From: Pseudomonas tensinigenes
GTDB taxonomy: Bacteria; Pseudomonadota; Gammaproteobacteria; Pseudomonadales; Pseudomonadaceae
DNA: 64,000 nt
Reading direction: 5' to 3'
NCBI RefSeq assembly: GCF_014268445.2
Contig: NZ_CP077089.1
Span: forward strand, 1,729,501 to 1,793,500
Shown in pieces: positions 18,161 through 27,283 of this stretch; the first letter of the stretch is position 1; each line of letters begins with the position of its first letter. Made by a program: the position numbers and the translations under genes. The notes beneath the pieces were generated by a model. That model saw nothing but the letters and a program-made list of their open reading frames with translations. It did not search any database and was not told the DNA's origin.

Positions 18161-18226
18161 TTCGCGAGCAGGCTCGCTCCCACAGGTTGAATGCATTCCA
18201 GATGTGGGAGCGAGCCTGCTCGCGAA
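18161..18226. repeat. REPIN (GTGGGAGCGAG type), short loop
   Basis: Arms at 18161-18183 and 18204-18226 with a 20-bp loop, between the convergent regulator and DUF4917 gene. Confidence 0.92.
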
Positions 18227-18245
18227 GGCATCAGTCAGGCCTGCA

Positions 18246-19265
18246 TCAAACCTCGACCGGCACCGATAACTTCGGATTGCCGAGCGCATGGCTCTTCGCA
18301 TCAAAAAACCGCAACTCAACGCCTGTGCCTTCGAACACCTGCGCGTAATGCCGCTTCTGATGCTGAACAAACGCCGCACTGCGCGGATAAATCGAGATCG
18401 CCACCGTCGCAGGTTTCGCCAAGCGCAACGCCCGAACAATGTGCGCATCCTGCTCGCCCAACGCATGACCAAAGATGCACAAACTGCCGCCATGCCCGAG
18501 CAATTGCTTATAACAGAACGACAGGTAATCCGAACTGCGAATGGTCTTGAGCTTGTCCGCGCTCGGACCTTCGGTGACGAACAGCGGCACGTCATCCAGC
18601 GTCTTGATCGTGTTGTTGATCGCAAAACTACCAAGCAACGTGCCTTCGGTTGAGGTCAGTTTGCGCGCCGTGCCGTCCTGATTGCGCACCAGATGCAGAC
18701 CGCCGTGCAGGTACAACAAGCGCGGTTTGTCGGTGGCAGTTTCGCTCAGATCAAAACTCGCACTGGCGCCGTTGAACAGATCGTCAATGGCCGCGCTGTT
18801 GTGTTGCAGCGCCCAGTAGTTGAGCAGGTCGTAATTGGTGGTGAACACGGTGCGATAGCGCGCCAGTTCTTCGTTCAGCGTCGCCAGCGTCGAAGGCTTC
18901 ACCAGACGCCACGGAATGTGCACGGCGTGCACGGTGTTGATCAACGCTTCCTTGATCGCGTAGTAACGATTGCGCGGCGCCGCTGAGCTGACGGCCAACG
19001 CTTTGTTGACCCGGCTGGTGGTTTTCAGCGCGCCGAGTACCTGCTCGAAGCTGCGCGTTTGCATGGCGTCGAACACCGCCAGTTCCGACGGGCTCAGCGG
19101 TTTCTCCTCCACGGTGCGGGCGTTTTCAAACAGCGAGTCGTAGCCGAAGTCGTCCCATACCGCACGGCTGGCGCCGTTGCCCACCAGCAAGCCGTTGAAA
19201 TCGGTCGCGGCGCGCAGGGTGTTCCAGTCTTCGAGGCTGGCGTCGACATCGAGAAAATCGGTCAT
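18246..19265 (-). CDS. DUF4917 family, SIR2-like protein
   Basis: 339 residues (PF16263). The order of motifs resembles the SIR2/NAD-binding fold: LLVGNGAS at 26-33, VFTTNYDLLNYWAL, YLHGGLHL, and SLCIFGHALGEQDAHIVRAL near the C-terminal third. SIR2-like proteins in bacteria often cleave NAD, some of them in antiphage systems; this gene stands alone with no defence partner beside it, so the role is open. The start at 19265 (MTDFLDVD) is preferred to 19325, which adds 20 residues unlike the family. Confidence 0.75.
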   Translation of the reverse strand: MTDFLDVDASLEDWNTLRAATDFNGLLVGNGASRAVWDDFGYDSLFENARTVEEKPLSPSELAVFDAMQTRSFEQVLGALKTTSRVNKALAVSSAAPRNRYYAIKEALINTVHAVHIPWRLVKPSTLATLNEELARYRTVFTTNYDLLNYWALQHNSAAIDDLFNGASASFDLSETATDKPRLLYLHGGLHLVRNQDGTARKLTSTEGTLLGSFAINNTIKTLDDVPLFVTEGPSADKLKTIRSSDYLSFCYKQLLGHGGSLCIFGHALGEQDAHIVRALRLAKPATVAISIYPRSAAFVQHQKRHYAQVFEGTGVELRFFDAKSHALGNPKLSVPVEV

Positions 19266-19421
19266 TGCGTAGGCGGTCTCAAAACAAAGGGGCTGATGGA
19301 CGGCGACTTTATCACGAGCGGGCATTGAGCCAGATCAACATCGCTCGTGACCGATCGGTCGATGCTGTGCCTATCCGCCGAACCGGAGCAGTCGATTCGG
19401 CCCCTGTCAGGAGATGCGCGC

Positions 19422-20570
19422 ATGACCAGCACCTTTTTCATTCCGGCGGTAAACATCATGGGCAACGGCTGCCTCGACGAAGCCATGGTCGCCATTCGCA
19501 ACTACGGTTTTCGCAAAGCGTTGATCGTCACTGACGCGGGCTTGGCCAAGGCTGGCGTGGCGACGATGGTCGCCGAGAAACTGGCGATGCAGGACATCGA
19601 TTCGGTGATTTTTGACGGCGCCAAACCGAACCCGAGTATTGCCAATGTCGAGTCGGGGCTGGGATTGCTCAAAGAGAGTCGCTGCGATTTCGTCGTGTCG
19701 CTGGGCGGCGGTTCGCCCCACGACTGCGCCAAAGGCATCGCTCTGTGTGCGACCAATGGCGGGCAGATCCGTGATTACGAAGGCATCGATCAATCGAGCA
19801 AGCCGCAACTGCCACTGATCGCGATCAACACCACCGCCGGCACTGCCAGCGAGATGACTCGTTTTTGCATCATCACCGACGAATCACGCCACGTGAAAAT
19901 GGCCATCGTCGACCGCAATGTCACGCCACTGCTGTCGGTCAACGACCCGGAGTTGATGGTCGCCATGCCCAAAGGCCTGACCGCCGCCACTGGCTTGGAC
20001 GCGCTGACCCACGCCATCGAAGCCTATGTCTCGACCGCTGCCAACCCGATCACCGATGCCTGCGCGTTGAAGGCGATGACCCTGATCAGCAACAACCTGC
20101 GCTTGGCCGTGCGCGACGGCAGCGACCTCGCCGCGCGGGAAAACATGGCGTACGCGCAGTTCCTCGCCGGCATGGCGTTCAACAATGCCTCGCTCGGGTA
20201 CGTGCATGCGATGGCGCATCAGTTGGGCGGTTTCTACGACTTGCCCCATGGCGTGTGCAACGCCGTGCTGCTGCCCCATGTGCAGACGTTCAATGCGCTG
20301 GTCTGTGCCGAGCGGCTGACCGATGTGGCCCACGCGATGGGCGCCGACATTCGTGGTTGCAGTCCGGAAGAAGGCGCGCAAGCGGCCATCAGCGCGATCC
20401 GCTGTCTGGCCAAAGACGTTGAGATTCCCGGTGGCTTACGTGAACTCGGCGCCAAGCTCAGCGACATCCCGTTACTCGCCAGCAATGCCCTGAAGGACGC
20501 CTGCGGTCTGACCAATCCTCGGGCGGCGGATCAACGCCAGATCGAGGAGATCTTCCGCAACGCGTTCTGA
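19422..20570 (+). CDS. iron-containing alcohol dehydrogenase (YiaY-like)
   Basis: 382 residues, the same length as E. coli YiaY (383). It is a group III Fe-ADH (PF00465): NAD-binding [11 protein letters not shown] at about 95-105, and the metal-binding part with HAIEAYVS and [16 protein letters not shown]. Family members oxidise short alcohols or L-threonine. The ATG at 19422 follows CAGGAG (19408-19413); an upstream in-frame ATG at 19347 is in the divergent promoter. It precedes the LysR/CaiB/HMGL cluster by 68 bases and may belong to it. Confidence 0.87.
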   Translation: MTSTFFIPAVNIMGNGCLDEAMVAIRNYGFRKALIVTDAGLAKAGVATMVAEKLAMQDIDSVIFDGAKPNPSIANVESGLGLLKESRCDFVVSLGGGSPHDCAKGIALCATNGGQIRDYEGIDQSSKPQLPLIAINTTAGTASEMTRFCIITDESRHVKMAIVDRNVTPLLSVNDPELMVAMPKGLTAATGLDALTHAIEAYVSTAANPITDACALKAMTLISNNLRLAVRDGSDLAARENMAYAQFLAGMAFNNASLGYVHAMAHQLGGFYDLPHGVCNAVLLPHVQTFNALVCAERLTDVAHAMGADIRGCSPEEGAQAAISAIRCLAKDVEIPGGLRELGAKLSDIPLLASNALKDACGLTNPRAADQRQIEEIFRNAF

Positions 20571-20638
20571 GACGGGTACAGCGATGGCGAACGGCGTTAT
20601 GCTCAAGGCCCGTTCGCGCCACCCTCGCCGAGTCTCGC

Positions 20639-21550
20639 ATGCTGCAAAAAAGCCTGATCCGCCGCCTCGACCTGATCACCCTGCAACTGTTTGTTGCCGT
20701 GCACGAAGAGGGCACGCTGACCCGCGCGGCCTCGCGTGAAGCCATCGCGGTGTCGGCGGCGAGCAAGCGGCTGATGGAGCTGGAAGAGGCGCTCGGGATC
20801 AGTTTGTTCGTGCGCCAGGCCAAGGGCATGACGCTGACCCCGGCCGGGGAAACGTTGTTGCACCATGCCCGGCAGATGCTGTTCAACGTCGAGAAAATGG
20901 GCCTGGAGCTCGGCGAGCACAGCCACGGCGTGCGCGGTTATGTGCGCATGCTGGCGAACCTTTCGGCGATCATCCAGTTTCTTCCCGAAGACCTGCGTGA
21001 CTTCTCCGCGCAGCATCCGCAGGTCAAGACCGATCTTGAAGAACGGCCCAGCGCCGGGGTGATTCAGGGTGTGCTCGATGGCGTGGCGGATCTCGGTATC
21101 TGCTCCAACGACAGCGACATCAAAGGCCTGCACAGCGTGTTGTACCGTCAGGACAAACTGGTTGTCGTGATGTTGCCCGAACATCCTTTGGCCGCGCGTG
21201 AATTCGTTGCCTTCAGCGAAACCCTCGACAGCGACTACGTCGGTTTGCACGCGGCCAGTTCGATCAACATGCGTACTCATGCGGCGGCTCGTCAGGCCGG
21301 TAAAGTCCTGCGTATTCGCATTCATGTGCCGGGGTTCGATGCGGTGTGCCGGATGGTTCAGGCCAACATGGGCATCGGCATTTTGCCGCAGCGCGCGTAT
21401 GAACTGTTTGGTCAGGCACTGGGGTTGCACGCGGTGCCGTTGACGGATGACTGGTCGGATCGCGCGTTGATTGTGGTGGTGCGCGATGAGGCGCGGTTGT
21501 CGCCGGTGAGTCGGTTGTTGTTTGAGCATTTGCGGGGGCAGGGCGCTTAG
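20639..21550 (+). CDS. LysR-type transcriptional regulator
   Basis: 303 residues. The N-terminal winged helix-turn-helix (about 10-70: LDLITLQLFVAVHEEGTLTRAA... SAASKRLMELEEALG) and a LysR substrate-binding domain (about 95-295) are clear. It is encoded in the same direction as, and 250 bases ahead of, a CaiB/HMG-CoA-lyase/MFS group and is likely to regulate it. A REPIN lies behind the gene, and a 21-bp palindrome upstream of the CaiB gene is a plausible binding site. The effector is probably an acid or acyl-CoA from that pathway (inference). Confidence 0.9.
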   Translation: MLQKSLIRRLDLITLQLFVAVHEEGTLTRAASREAIAVSAASKRLMELEEALGISLFVRQAKGMTLTPAGETLLHHARQMLFNVEKMGLELGEHSHGVRGYVRMLANLSAIIQFLPEDLRDFSAQHPQVKTDLEERPSAGVIQGVLDGVADLGICSNDSDIKGLHSVLYRQDKLVVVMLPEHPLAAREFVAFSETLDSDYVGLHAASSINMRTHAAARQAGKVLRIRIHVPGFDAVCRMVQANMGIGILPQRAYELFGQALGLHAVPLTDDWSDRALIVVVRDEARLSPVSRLLFEHLRGQGA

Positions 21551-21574
21551 ATCTCCAGTGAATGTTCCGGCCTC

Positions 21575-21666
21575 TTCGCGAGCAGGCTCGCTCCCACAGT
21601 GGATGTGTGTTGAACACAGAATCTGCAGCCGCCACGAAACCCTGTGGGAGCGAGCTTGCTCGCGAA
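21575..21666. repeat. REPIN (GTGGGAGCGAG type)
   Basis: Arms at 21575-21597 and 21644-21666. The right arm has one substitution (GAGCTTGCT for GAGCCTGCT), so the pair is imperfect. Confidence 0.9.
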
Positions 21667-21697
21667 GACTGATTTGAATTCACCACATCACCTTTGA

Positions 21698-21718
21698 GCG
21701 TTCGCATTTGGCGAACGC
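21698..21718. promoter_or_regulatory. 21-bp palindrome, candidate LysR operator
   Basis: GCGTTCGC-ATTTG-GCGAACGC: perfect 8-bp arms around 5 bases, 82 bp upstream of the CaiB-type start. The position and dyad fit a LysR-type site upstream of its target promoter; binding is inferred, not shown. Confidence 0.5.
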
Positions 21719-21800
21719 CCATTGCCGAGAGACGTCTGGATTGCCCGATCATCGTTCCTCTAGCCTTGGCGCATATTCCAAGAACAAGAGGTACCCCGCG

Positions 21801-22994
21801 ATGACTGCCCCTTTGAGTGCGATCAAAGTGATCGAGATCGGCACCCTGATCGCCGCGCCGTTTGCCGCGCGCATGCTCGCCGAGTTCGGCGCCGAGGTGA
21901 TCAAGATTGAAGCCATGGGTCAGGGCGACCCGCTGCGCAAATGGCGCAAGCTGCACGAAGGCACGTCGCTGTGGTGGTATCTGCAATCACGCAACAAGAA
22001 ATCCTTGGCGCTCAACCTCAAATCCGCCGAAGGCATCGAACTGGTCAAGCAACTGGCCGGCGATGCTGACGTGATCATCGAAAACCTGCGCCCCGGTGCG
22101 CTGGAAAAACTTGGTCTGGGTTGGGACGTGCTCCACGCGCTCAACCCCAATCTCACCCTCGTGCGTATTTCCGGTTATGGCCAGACCGGCCCGTACCGTG
22201 ATCGTCCGGGCTTTGGCGCGATCGGCGAAGCGATGGGCGGCATTCGTTACACCACCGGCACCCCCGGTTCGCCACCGGCACGGGTCGGCGTCAGCCTCGG
22301 TGATTCGCTGGCCTCGCTGCACGCGGTGATCGGCGCGCTGATGTCGCTGCTGCGGGTCAAGACCGGGCAGGGCGGCGGGCAGATCGTCGACGTGTCGCTG
22401 GCCGAAAGCGTGTTCAACGTCATGGAAAGTCTGGTGCCGGAATACGACATGCAGGGCCATGTCCGCGAACGCAGCGGCGGCGCCTTGCCGGGTATCGCAC
22501 CGTCCAACACTTACCTGACGGCTGACGGGGCCTATGTGGTGATTGCCGGCAACAGCGACCCGATCTACAAACGTCTGATGCAAACCATCGGCCGTGATGA
22601 CCTGGCTGAAGCAGCGGAATTCGCCCACAACGACGGTCGCGCGGCCAAGAGCGGTTTGCTCGACGCCGCCATCACTCATTGGACCAGCAGCCTGCCGATC
22701 GACGACGTGCTCGCGGCGCTGGAAGAGGCTGAAGTGCCGGCCGGGCGCATTTATTCAGTGGCCGACATTGTGGCCGATCCGCACTATCAGGCGCGGGACA
22801 TGCTGCTCAATGCAGAACTGCCTGGCGGCGCGACGGTGAAGATGCCCGGCATCGTCCCTAAACTCTCGGAAACCCCCGGCGGCGTGAACTGGTCGGGGCC
22901 GACACTCGGCCAGCACACCGACGGCATTCTCGCCAGCCTTGGCCTGACTGAACTAGACATCGAACGCCTGAAAAGCCAAGGGGTGGTGCAATGA
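21801..22994 (+). CDS. CaiB/BaiF family III CoA-transferase
   Basis: 397 residues (PF02515). Typical motifs include VIEIGTLIAAPFAARMLAEFGAEVIKIE at the N-terminus (positions about 9-36) and the GYGQTGPYRDRPGFG segment; the conserved catalytic Asp is in the SLAESVFN/QIVDVSLAES neighbourhood. These enzymes move CoA between carboxylic acids, usually from succinyl-CoA. The start at 21801 has an AAGAGGTA ribosome site; upstream in-frame residues are non-homologous. It overlaps the next gene by ATGA, so acyl-CoA made here is probably cleaved by the lyase. Acid substrate unknown. Confidence 0.88.
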   Translation: MTAPLSAIKVIEIGTLIAAPFAARMLAEFGAEVIKIEAMGQGDPLRKWRKLHEGTSLWWYLQSRNKKSLALNLKSAEGIELVKQLAGDADVIIENLRPGALEKLGLGWDVLHALNPNLTLVRISGYGQTGPYRDRPGFGAIGEAMGGIRYTTGTPGSPPARVGVSLGDSLASLHAVIGALMSLLRVKTGQGGGQIVDVSLAESVFNVMESLVPEYDMQGHVRERSGGALPGIAPSNTYLTADGAYVVIAGNSDPIYKRLMQTIGRDDLAEAAEFAHNDGRAAKSGLLDAAITHWTSSLPIDDVLAALEEAEVPAGRIYSVADIVADPHYQARDMLLNAELPGGATVKMPGIVPKLSETPGGVNWSGPTLGQHTDGILASLGLTELDIERLKSQGVVQ

Positions 22995-23917
22995 TCACGG
23001 ACTATTCGCAAACCCTGATCGTCCAGGAAGTCTCGCCGCGCGACGGTTTGCAGATCGAGCCGACCTGGGTGGAAACCGCTGACAAGATCGCCCTGATCAA
23101 TCAGCTGTCACTGGCCCGTTTCAGCCGTATCGAGGCCGGCTCGTTCGTGTCGCCGAAAGCGATTCCGGCGCTGCGTGATGGCGAGCAGGTTTTCACTGGC
23201 ATTGAGCGACAGCCTGGGGTGATTTACGTCGCGCTGATTCCCAACCTCAAAGGTGCGCAGCGTGCACTGGAGGCGGGCGCCGATGAACTGAATCTGGTGA
23301 TGTCCGCCAGCCAGACGCACAACATGGCCAACATGCGCATGCGCTGTGAAGACTCGATGGCGGCGTTCGGTGACATCGTTTCGTTCGCCAGCGGTTCCGG
23401 TGTGCGCCTCAATGGTAGCGTTGCTACCACGTTCGGTTGCCCGTTCGAAGGTCAGATTGACGAGGATCGCGTGCTGCAAATCGTCGACGCTTATCAGGAA
23501 CTCGGCATCGCGGGTATTACCCTCGCCGACACCACTGGCATGGCCAATCCCCGACAGGTGGATCGCTTGGTGCGGCGGGTGTTGCAGCGGGTTTCGCCGG
23601 CCGATCTGACTTTGCATTTCCACAACACTCGGGGTCTGGGGCTGTGCAATGTGCTGGCGGCTTACGAGGCGGGGGCGCGACGTTTCGATGCCGCGCTCGG
23701 TGGTCTCGGTGGCTGCCCGTTTGCGCCGGGTGCGTCGGGCAATATCTGCACTGAAGACCTGGTGAACCTGTGCGATGAAATCGGCATTCACACCGGCATC
23801 GACTTGCCGCTGCTGCTGAAACTCTCTCGTGGCTTGCCGGATCTGCTGGGCCACGAAGTGCCCGGCCAATTGGCCAAGGCCGGACGCAACTGCGACCTGC
23901 ACCCGATCCCCACCTGA
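22991..23917 (+). CDS. hydroxymethylglutaryl-CoA lyase family enzyme
   Basis: 308 residues, HMGL-like TIM barrel (PF00682). Metal and substrate residues are visible in VSPRDGLQ (about 13-20) and LHFHNTRG, and the catalytic loop Cys is C242 in GLGGCPFAPGASGN. It cleaves 3-hydroxy-3-methylglutaryl-CoA or a related hydroxyacyl-CoA. The leucine-degradation MvaB is usually beside liu genes; here it is coupled to a CaiB transferase and an MFS carrier, so its natural substrate may be another 3-hydroxy-3-alkyl acyl-CoA such as citramalyl-CoA (inference). Confidence 0.85.
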   Translation: MITDYSQTLIVQEVSPRDGLQIEPTWVETADKIALINQLSLARFSRIEAGSFVSPKAIPALRDGEQVFTGIERQPGVIYVALIPNLKGAQRALEAGADELNLVMSASQTHNMANMRMRCEDSMAAFGDIVSFASGSGVRLNGSVATTFGCPFEGQIDEDRVLQIVDAYQELGIAGITLADTTGMANPRQVDRLVRRVLQRVSPADLTLHFHNTRGLGLCNVLAAYEAGARRFDAALGGLGGCPFAPGASGNICTEDLVNLCDEIGIHTGIDLPLLLKLSRGLPDLLGHEVPGQLAKAGRNCDLHPIPT

Positions 23918-23933
23918 ATATACAAATCCCCCT

Positions 23934-24021
23934 GTGGGAGCGAGCCTGCTCGCGATAGCGGTGTATCAATCACCGCAAATGTTGCCTGACACACCGCTAT
24001 CGCGAGCAGGCTCACTCCTAC
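23934..24021. repeat. hybrid REPIN (GTGGGAGCGAG left, GTAGGAGTGAG right)
   Basis: The left arm (23934-) is of the GTGGGAGCGAG class while the right arm ends CTCACTCCTAC, the GTAGGAGTGAG class; both share the ATAGCGGTGT extension. A mixed pair like this is unique in the window. Confidence 0.88.
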
Positions 24022-24089
24022 AGTTAAAAACGCATACCAGACAACAAAAACAATCGGACGCCCACCGGCAGTCCGTCTGGAGAAAAGCC

Positions 24090-25421
24090 ATGAGCCTCAA
24101 TGTAATGGAGGCGGGCGCAAGTCCGTCCGTCGATCACGACGCCGAAAAAACCCTGGTCAGCAAAGTCGCCTGGCGCCTGATGCCGCTGATCATGGTCTGC
24201 TACCTGTTCGCCTTTTTCGACCGCATCAACATCAGCTTCGCCAAGTTCCAGTTGCAGACCGATTTGAGCCTGAGCGACACCGCGTACGGCCTCGGCGCTG
24301 GGCTGTTCGTGGTCGGTTACGTGCTGTTCGAAGTGCCGAGCAACATGATGCTCTACAAGGTCGGCGCACGCCGCTGGATCGCGCGGATCATGATGTCGTG
24401 GGGCGTGGCGACGGCGGCGATGGTGTTCGTCAACAGTGAATGGCAGTTCTACGCGCTGCGCTTTGTCATCGGCGCGATGGAAGCCGGGTTTGCCCCAGGC
24501 GTGCTGTATTACCTGACGCTGTGGTTCCCGCAGCATTTCCGTGGTCGCATTACCTCGATGCTGTTTCTCGCTTCGGCATTTGCCGGGCTGGTCGGCGCGC
24601 CATTCTCCGGTCTGGTGCTGGAACACCTCGACGGCGTGCTGGAAATGCGCGGCTGGCACTGGCTGTTTCTGCTCGGCGGCGTGCCGTGCATCGGCCTCGG
24701 TTTTCTGGTGCTGACGCAGCTCAAGGATCGCATCGAGGATGCACACTGGCTGACTGCGGACGAGAAGAAGTTGCTCTCCAGTCGAATCGCCCAACATGAG
24801 CCGCACAAGAGCGGCGGTTCGTTGCTTGCAGCGCTGAAGATTCCCGGTTTTCTGACCTTGGGGCTGATCTACTTTCTGATCCAGGTGGCGTCTTACGGTT
24901 TGAATTTCTGGGCGCCGCAATTGATCCGCAGCGCCGGTACCGAGAGCCCGGTGATGATCGGTCTGCTGACGGCCATTCCGTACATTTGCGGGGCGATCAG
25001 CATGGTGGTGATCGGGCGTTTGTCAGACGCGACCGGTGAGCGGCGCAAATTTGTCGCCGGGCTGGTGATCGTCGGCGCGATCGGCTTTTTCAGTGCGGGG
25101 ATTTTCGCCAGCCACACGACGTTTCTGATCGTCGCCCTGGGCTTGCTGGGCGCCGGGATTATCGCTTCGATTCCGAGCTTCTGGACCTTGCCACCGAAGT
25201 TGTTGGCCGGGGCTGGCGCTGGTGCGGCGGGCGGGATTGCGGTGATCAACACCCTGGGGCAATTCGGCGGGATTGTCAGCCCGGTGATGGTCGGGCGGAT
25301 CAAGGATCTGACCGGCAGCACCACCCCGGCGCTATACGTGATTGGCGTAGCGGCGCTGATCGCTGCGGCACTGTTGCTGTGGGGGTTGCCGCAGAAACTG
25401 CGCACGCTCGATAAGTTCTGA
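24090..25421 (+). CDS. MFS transporter, anion:cation symporter type
   Basis: 443 residues with twelve membrane helices. N-terminal FAFFDRINISFAKFQLQ and the loop RWIARIMMSWGVATAAM are typical of the ACS (phthalate/tartrate/glucarate permease) family of the major facilitator superfamily. It likely imports the organic acid handled by the CaiB and HMGL enzymes. The start at 24090 (MSLNVMEAG) is chosen because the conserved helix 1 begins about 30 residues later; the open frame upstream runs through the REPIN and is not conserved. Confidence 0.87.
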   Translation: MSLNVMEAGASPSVDHDAEKTLVSKVAWRLMPLIMVCYLFAFFDRINISFAKFQLQTDLSLSDTAYGLGAGLFVVGYVLFEVPSNMMLYKVGARRWIARIMMSWGVATAAMVFVNSEWQFYALRFVIGAMEAGFAPGVLYYLTLWFPQHFRGRITSMLFLASAFAGLVGAPFSGLVLEHLDGVLEMRGWHWLFLLGGVPCIGLGFLVLTQLKDRIEDAHWLTADEKKLLSSRIAQHEPHKSGGSLLAALKIPGFLTLGLIYFLIQVASYGLNFWAPQLIRSAGTESPVMIGLLTAIPYICGAISMVVIGRLSDATGERRKFVAGLVIVGAIGFFSAGIFASHTTFLIVALGLLGAGIIASIPSFWTLPPKLLAGAGAGAAGGIAVINTLGQFGGIVSPVMVGRIKDLTGSTTPALYVIGVAALIAAALLLWGLPQKLRTLDKF

Positions 25422-25446
25422 GATTTGCGGTGCCTGCAATGACGCC

Positions 25447-25528
25447 TTCGCGAGCAGGCTCGCTCCCACATTTGATTGCATTTCAACTGAAGAAACGCGA
25501 TTCCTGTGGGAGCGAGCCTGCTCGCGAA
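25447..25528. repeat. REPIN (GTGGGAGCGAG type)
   Basis: Arms at 25447-25469 and 25506-25528, TTCGCG ends outermost, behind the MFS gene. Confidence 0.9.
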
Positions 25529-25620
25529 GACTGACTTCCAGACACTGATAAATCACGGATTGGTTCCATCAGTTAACAGCCACCCCATTCTTCTCAAACA
25601 CACGAATCAACACCACCCTG

Positions 25621-25656
25621 GCAATCGCCAACATCGCCAACATCGCCAACATCGCC
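25621..25656. repeat. 9-bp minisatellite (AACATCGCC)n
   Basis: Three perfect copies of AACATCGCC (25630-25656) after one diverged copy (25621-25629). On the minus strand they read MLAMLAMLA and continue to ARVVLIRVFEKNGVAVN before a stop at about 25573, which could be the end of a decayed small membrane protein gene; no good start or ribosome site is seen. The rest of the 370-base gap between the MFS gene and the next gene holds only the REPIN and this repeat. Confidence 0.6.
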
Positions 25657-25789
25657 CCAACGCCCGCAACGCCGTCAACGACTTCTCGCTACCAAGCGGG
25701 AAATGCACTTTGGTTTACTGATGATTCGGTTGAAAGGGCCGATACAGCAGGGGATAGTGCGCGGCTGAAAAGTGCTCAAGGAGCGGGAA

Positions 25790-26524
25790 GTGACAGTGAA
25801 GTCTGGCTGGATCGGGTGTGCGGCATTGTGCGGGTGGTTGCTGGCGGGGCAGGCATTGGCCGATTGCACGCCGGCGCCCACGGCGCATGAGATGGATTTT
25901 TCCCTCTGCAAGGACTGGCCGGCGTATCCCGGGCTGACGCTCACCGCTGCTGCCAATTTCTCGCCCGATCCGGTGTATGGCGAGTCAGGGACTGTAGGGC
26001 TTTACGATCTGCGTTTGGCCTTGGTGGCGAGCGCAGACTCGCAGCCGTTAGCGAGCTTTTATCAGCCCTCCGCATTCTCCGTGGATGCCATCGCGCTTGA
26101 TGAACTGAAATTCGATACTGCCCGCTATAAACTCTCACCTCAGTTGCAGGCTTTTGGTGTGCGAGTGCGGTTTAAAGGGTCTTCCCGCGTGAATCCTGTG
26201 GATGAAACCTGGTTGTCGCTTTATGTGAAAGACGGCAACGCATTGCGTCCTGTCATGAATCGGCTGGTGGTTTATGAATATGGTGGGGAGTGGGATGGCA
26301 ATTGTGCAGGAGAGCGCTACGAGACTACGCGAACCGTAGCTTTGGCCAAGACCAGCAGCCATGGCTTTGCCGATCTGATGATCAAAACGATCCGTAGCTC
26401 GACCGTTGGCGAGGGCGAAGGCGAGGCGTGTGTATCCAATACCGTCACGCAAAAACCAGTCTTGACGACACTTCGCTATGACGGCAAAAACTACGTAATG
26501 CCTGAAGATTTCAAAGGCTTCTAA
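25790..26524 (+). CDS. secreted protein of unknown function (tandem paralogue 1)
   Basis: 244 residues with a signal peptide (GCAALCGWLLAGQALA). The GTG at 25790 is taken as start because AAGGAG lies 6 bases before it; a GTG at 25796 or ATG at 25772 are possible. The mature part begins with a Cys-containing motif (DFSLCKDWPAYPG) and shares with the next gene the core DTARYKLSPQLQAFGVR, SLYVKDGNALRPVMNRLVV, SSHGFADLMIKT, EACVSNTVTQK and the end YVMPEDFKGF. Six Cys-rich conserved positions suggest disulphides. No domain recognised; probably a periplasmic protein. Confidence 0.8.
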   Translation: MTVKSGWIGCAALCGWLLAGQALADCTPAPTAHEMDFSLCKDWPAYPGLTLTAAANFSPDPVYGESGTVGLYDLRLALVASADSQPLASFYQPSAFSVDAIALDELKFDTARYKLSPQLQAFGVRVRFKGSSRVNPVDETWLSLYVKDGNALRPVMNRLVVYEYGGEWDGNCAGERYETTRTVALAKTSSHGFADLMIKTIRSSTVGEGEGEACVSNTVTQKPVLTTLRYDGKNYVMPEDFKGF

Positions 26525-26553
26525 GACCGATGTCTTTTACTCAAGGAAGAATA

Positions 26554-27279
26554 ATGTTCTCGCGTACTACATTGCTGGGCTCTTTCATCGCGATGGGCCT
26601 TTTTACAATGGCCGCTCAAGCCCAGGCCGCCTGCCAGACCAAAGACTTCGACGGCAAATCCCTGTCGCGCTGCAAAATCTGGCCCGCCGTGCAGAATCAG
26701 GCGATCGCGGTCAAATCCACCTATCTTGCCGACGCCGGCGACGATGATGCCGGGGTGTTCGATCTGGATCTGTCGATCATCAACGCCAGCACTTACAACC
26801 CCATTGCCACTTACCGTAAACCGGGGGCTTACAACTCCGATGCCGTGCGCTTTGAGGATCTGCGCATCGACACCGCCCGTTATCGACTGGCGCCGGAGGT
26901 TCGGGCTTTCGGTCTGCGTTCAAAGTTCGCGCACAGTTCCCACGCCATTCCCTACGAGAAAACCGATCTGGCGCTGTACGTTCGCGAAGGCAACGAGTTG
27001 CGCCCGGTGCTGGAGGGTTTGGTGGTTGCCAAGAGCAACGGTGAGTTCATGAATGATTGCGAAGGCTACACAAAGACGATTCGCCGAACCGTCGAGATCG
27101 GTCCTTCCAGCCATCATGGTCTGGCCGATTTGATCGTTACCACCAGCGGCAACAAAATGAAAAACACTCAATCGGGTAAAGAGTGCGTTTCCAATACCAC
27201 CCGCCTGAAGCAAAAACAGATCACCCTGACCTACGACGGCCAGCAATACATCGTCCCTGAAGACCTCAGAGGTTACTGA
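26554..27279 (+). CDS. secreted protein of unknown function (tandem paralogue 2)
   Basis: 241 residues with a signal peptide ending AQAQAA. It aligns over its full length with the preceding gene ([71 protein letters not shown]), so the pair arose by duplication followed by strong divergence. The ATG at 26554 follows AAGGAAG. Only 29 bases separate the genes, which are likely co-transcribed. Function unknown. Confidence 0.82.
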   Translation: MFSRTTLLGSFIAMGLFTMAAQAQAACQTKDFDGKSLSRCKIWPAVQNQAIAVKSTYLADAGDDDAGVFDLDLSIINASTYNPIATYRKPGAYNSDAVRFEDLRIDTARYRLAPEVRAFGLRSKFAHSSHAIPYEKTDLALYVREGNELRPVLEGLVVAKSNGEFMNDCEGYTKTIRRTVEIGPSSHHGLADLIVTTSGNKMKNTQSGKECVSNTTRLKQKQITLTYDGQQYIVPEDLRGY

Positions 27280-27283
27280 CCCG

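Noticed and set aside
25621..25656. CRISPR-like short repeats
   Set aside because: The units are directly adjacent 9-mers with no spacers, so this is a minisatellite.
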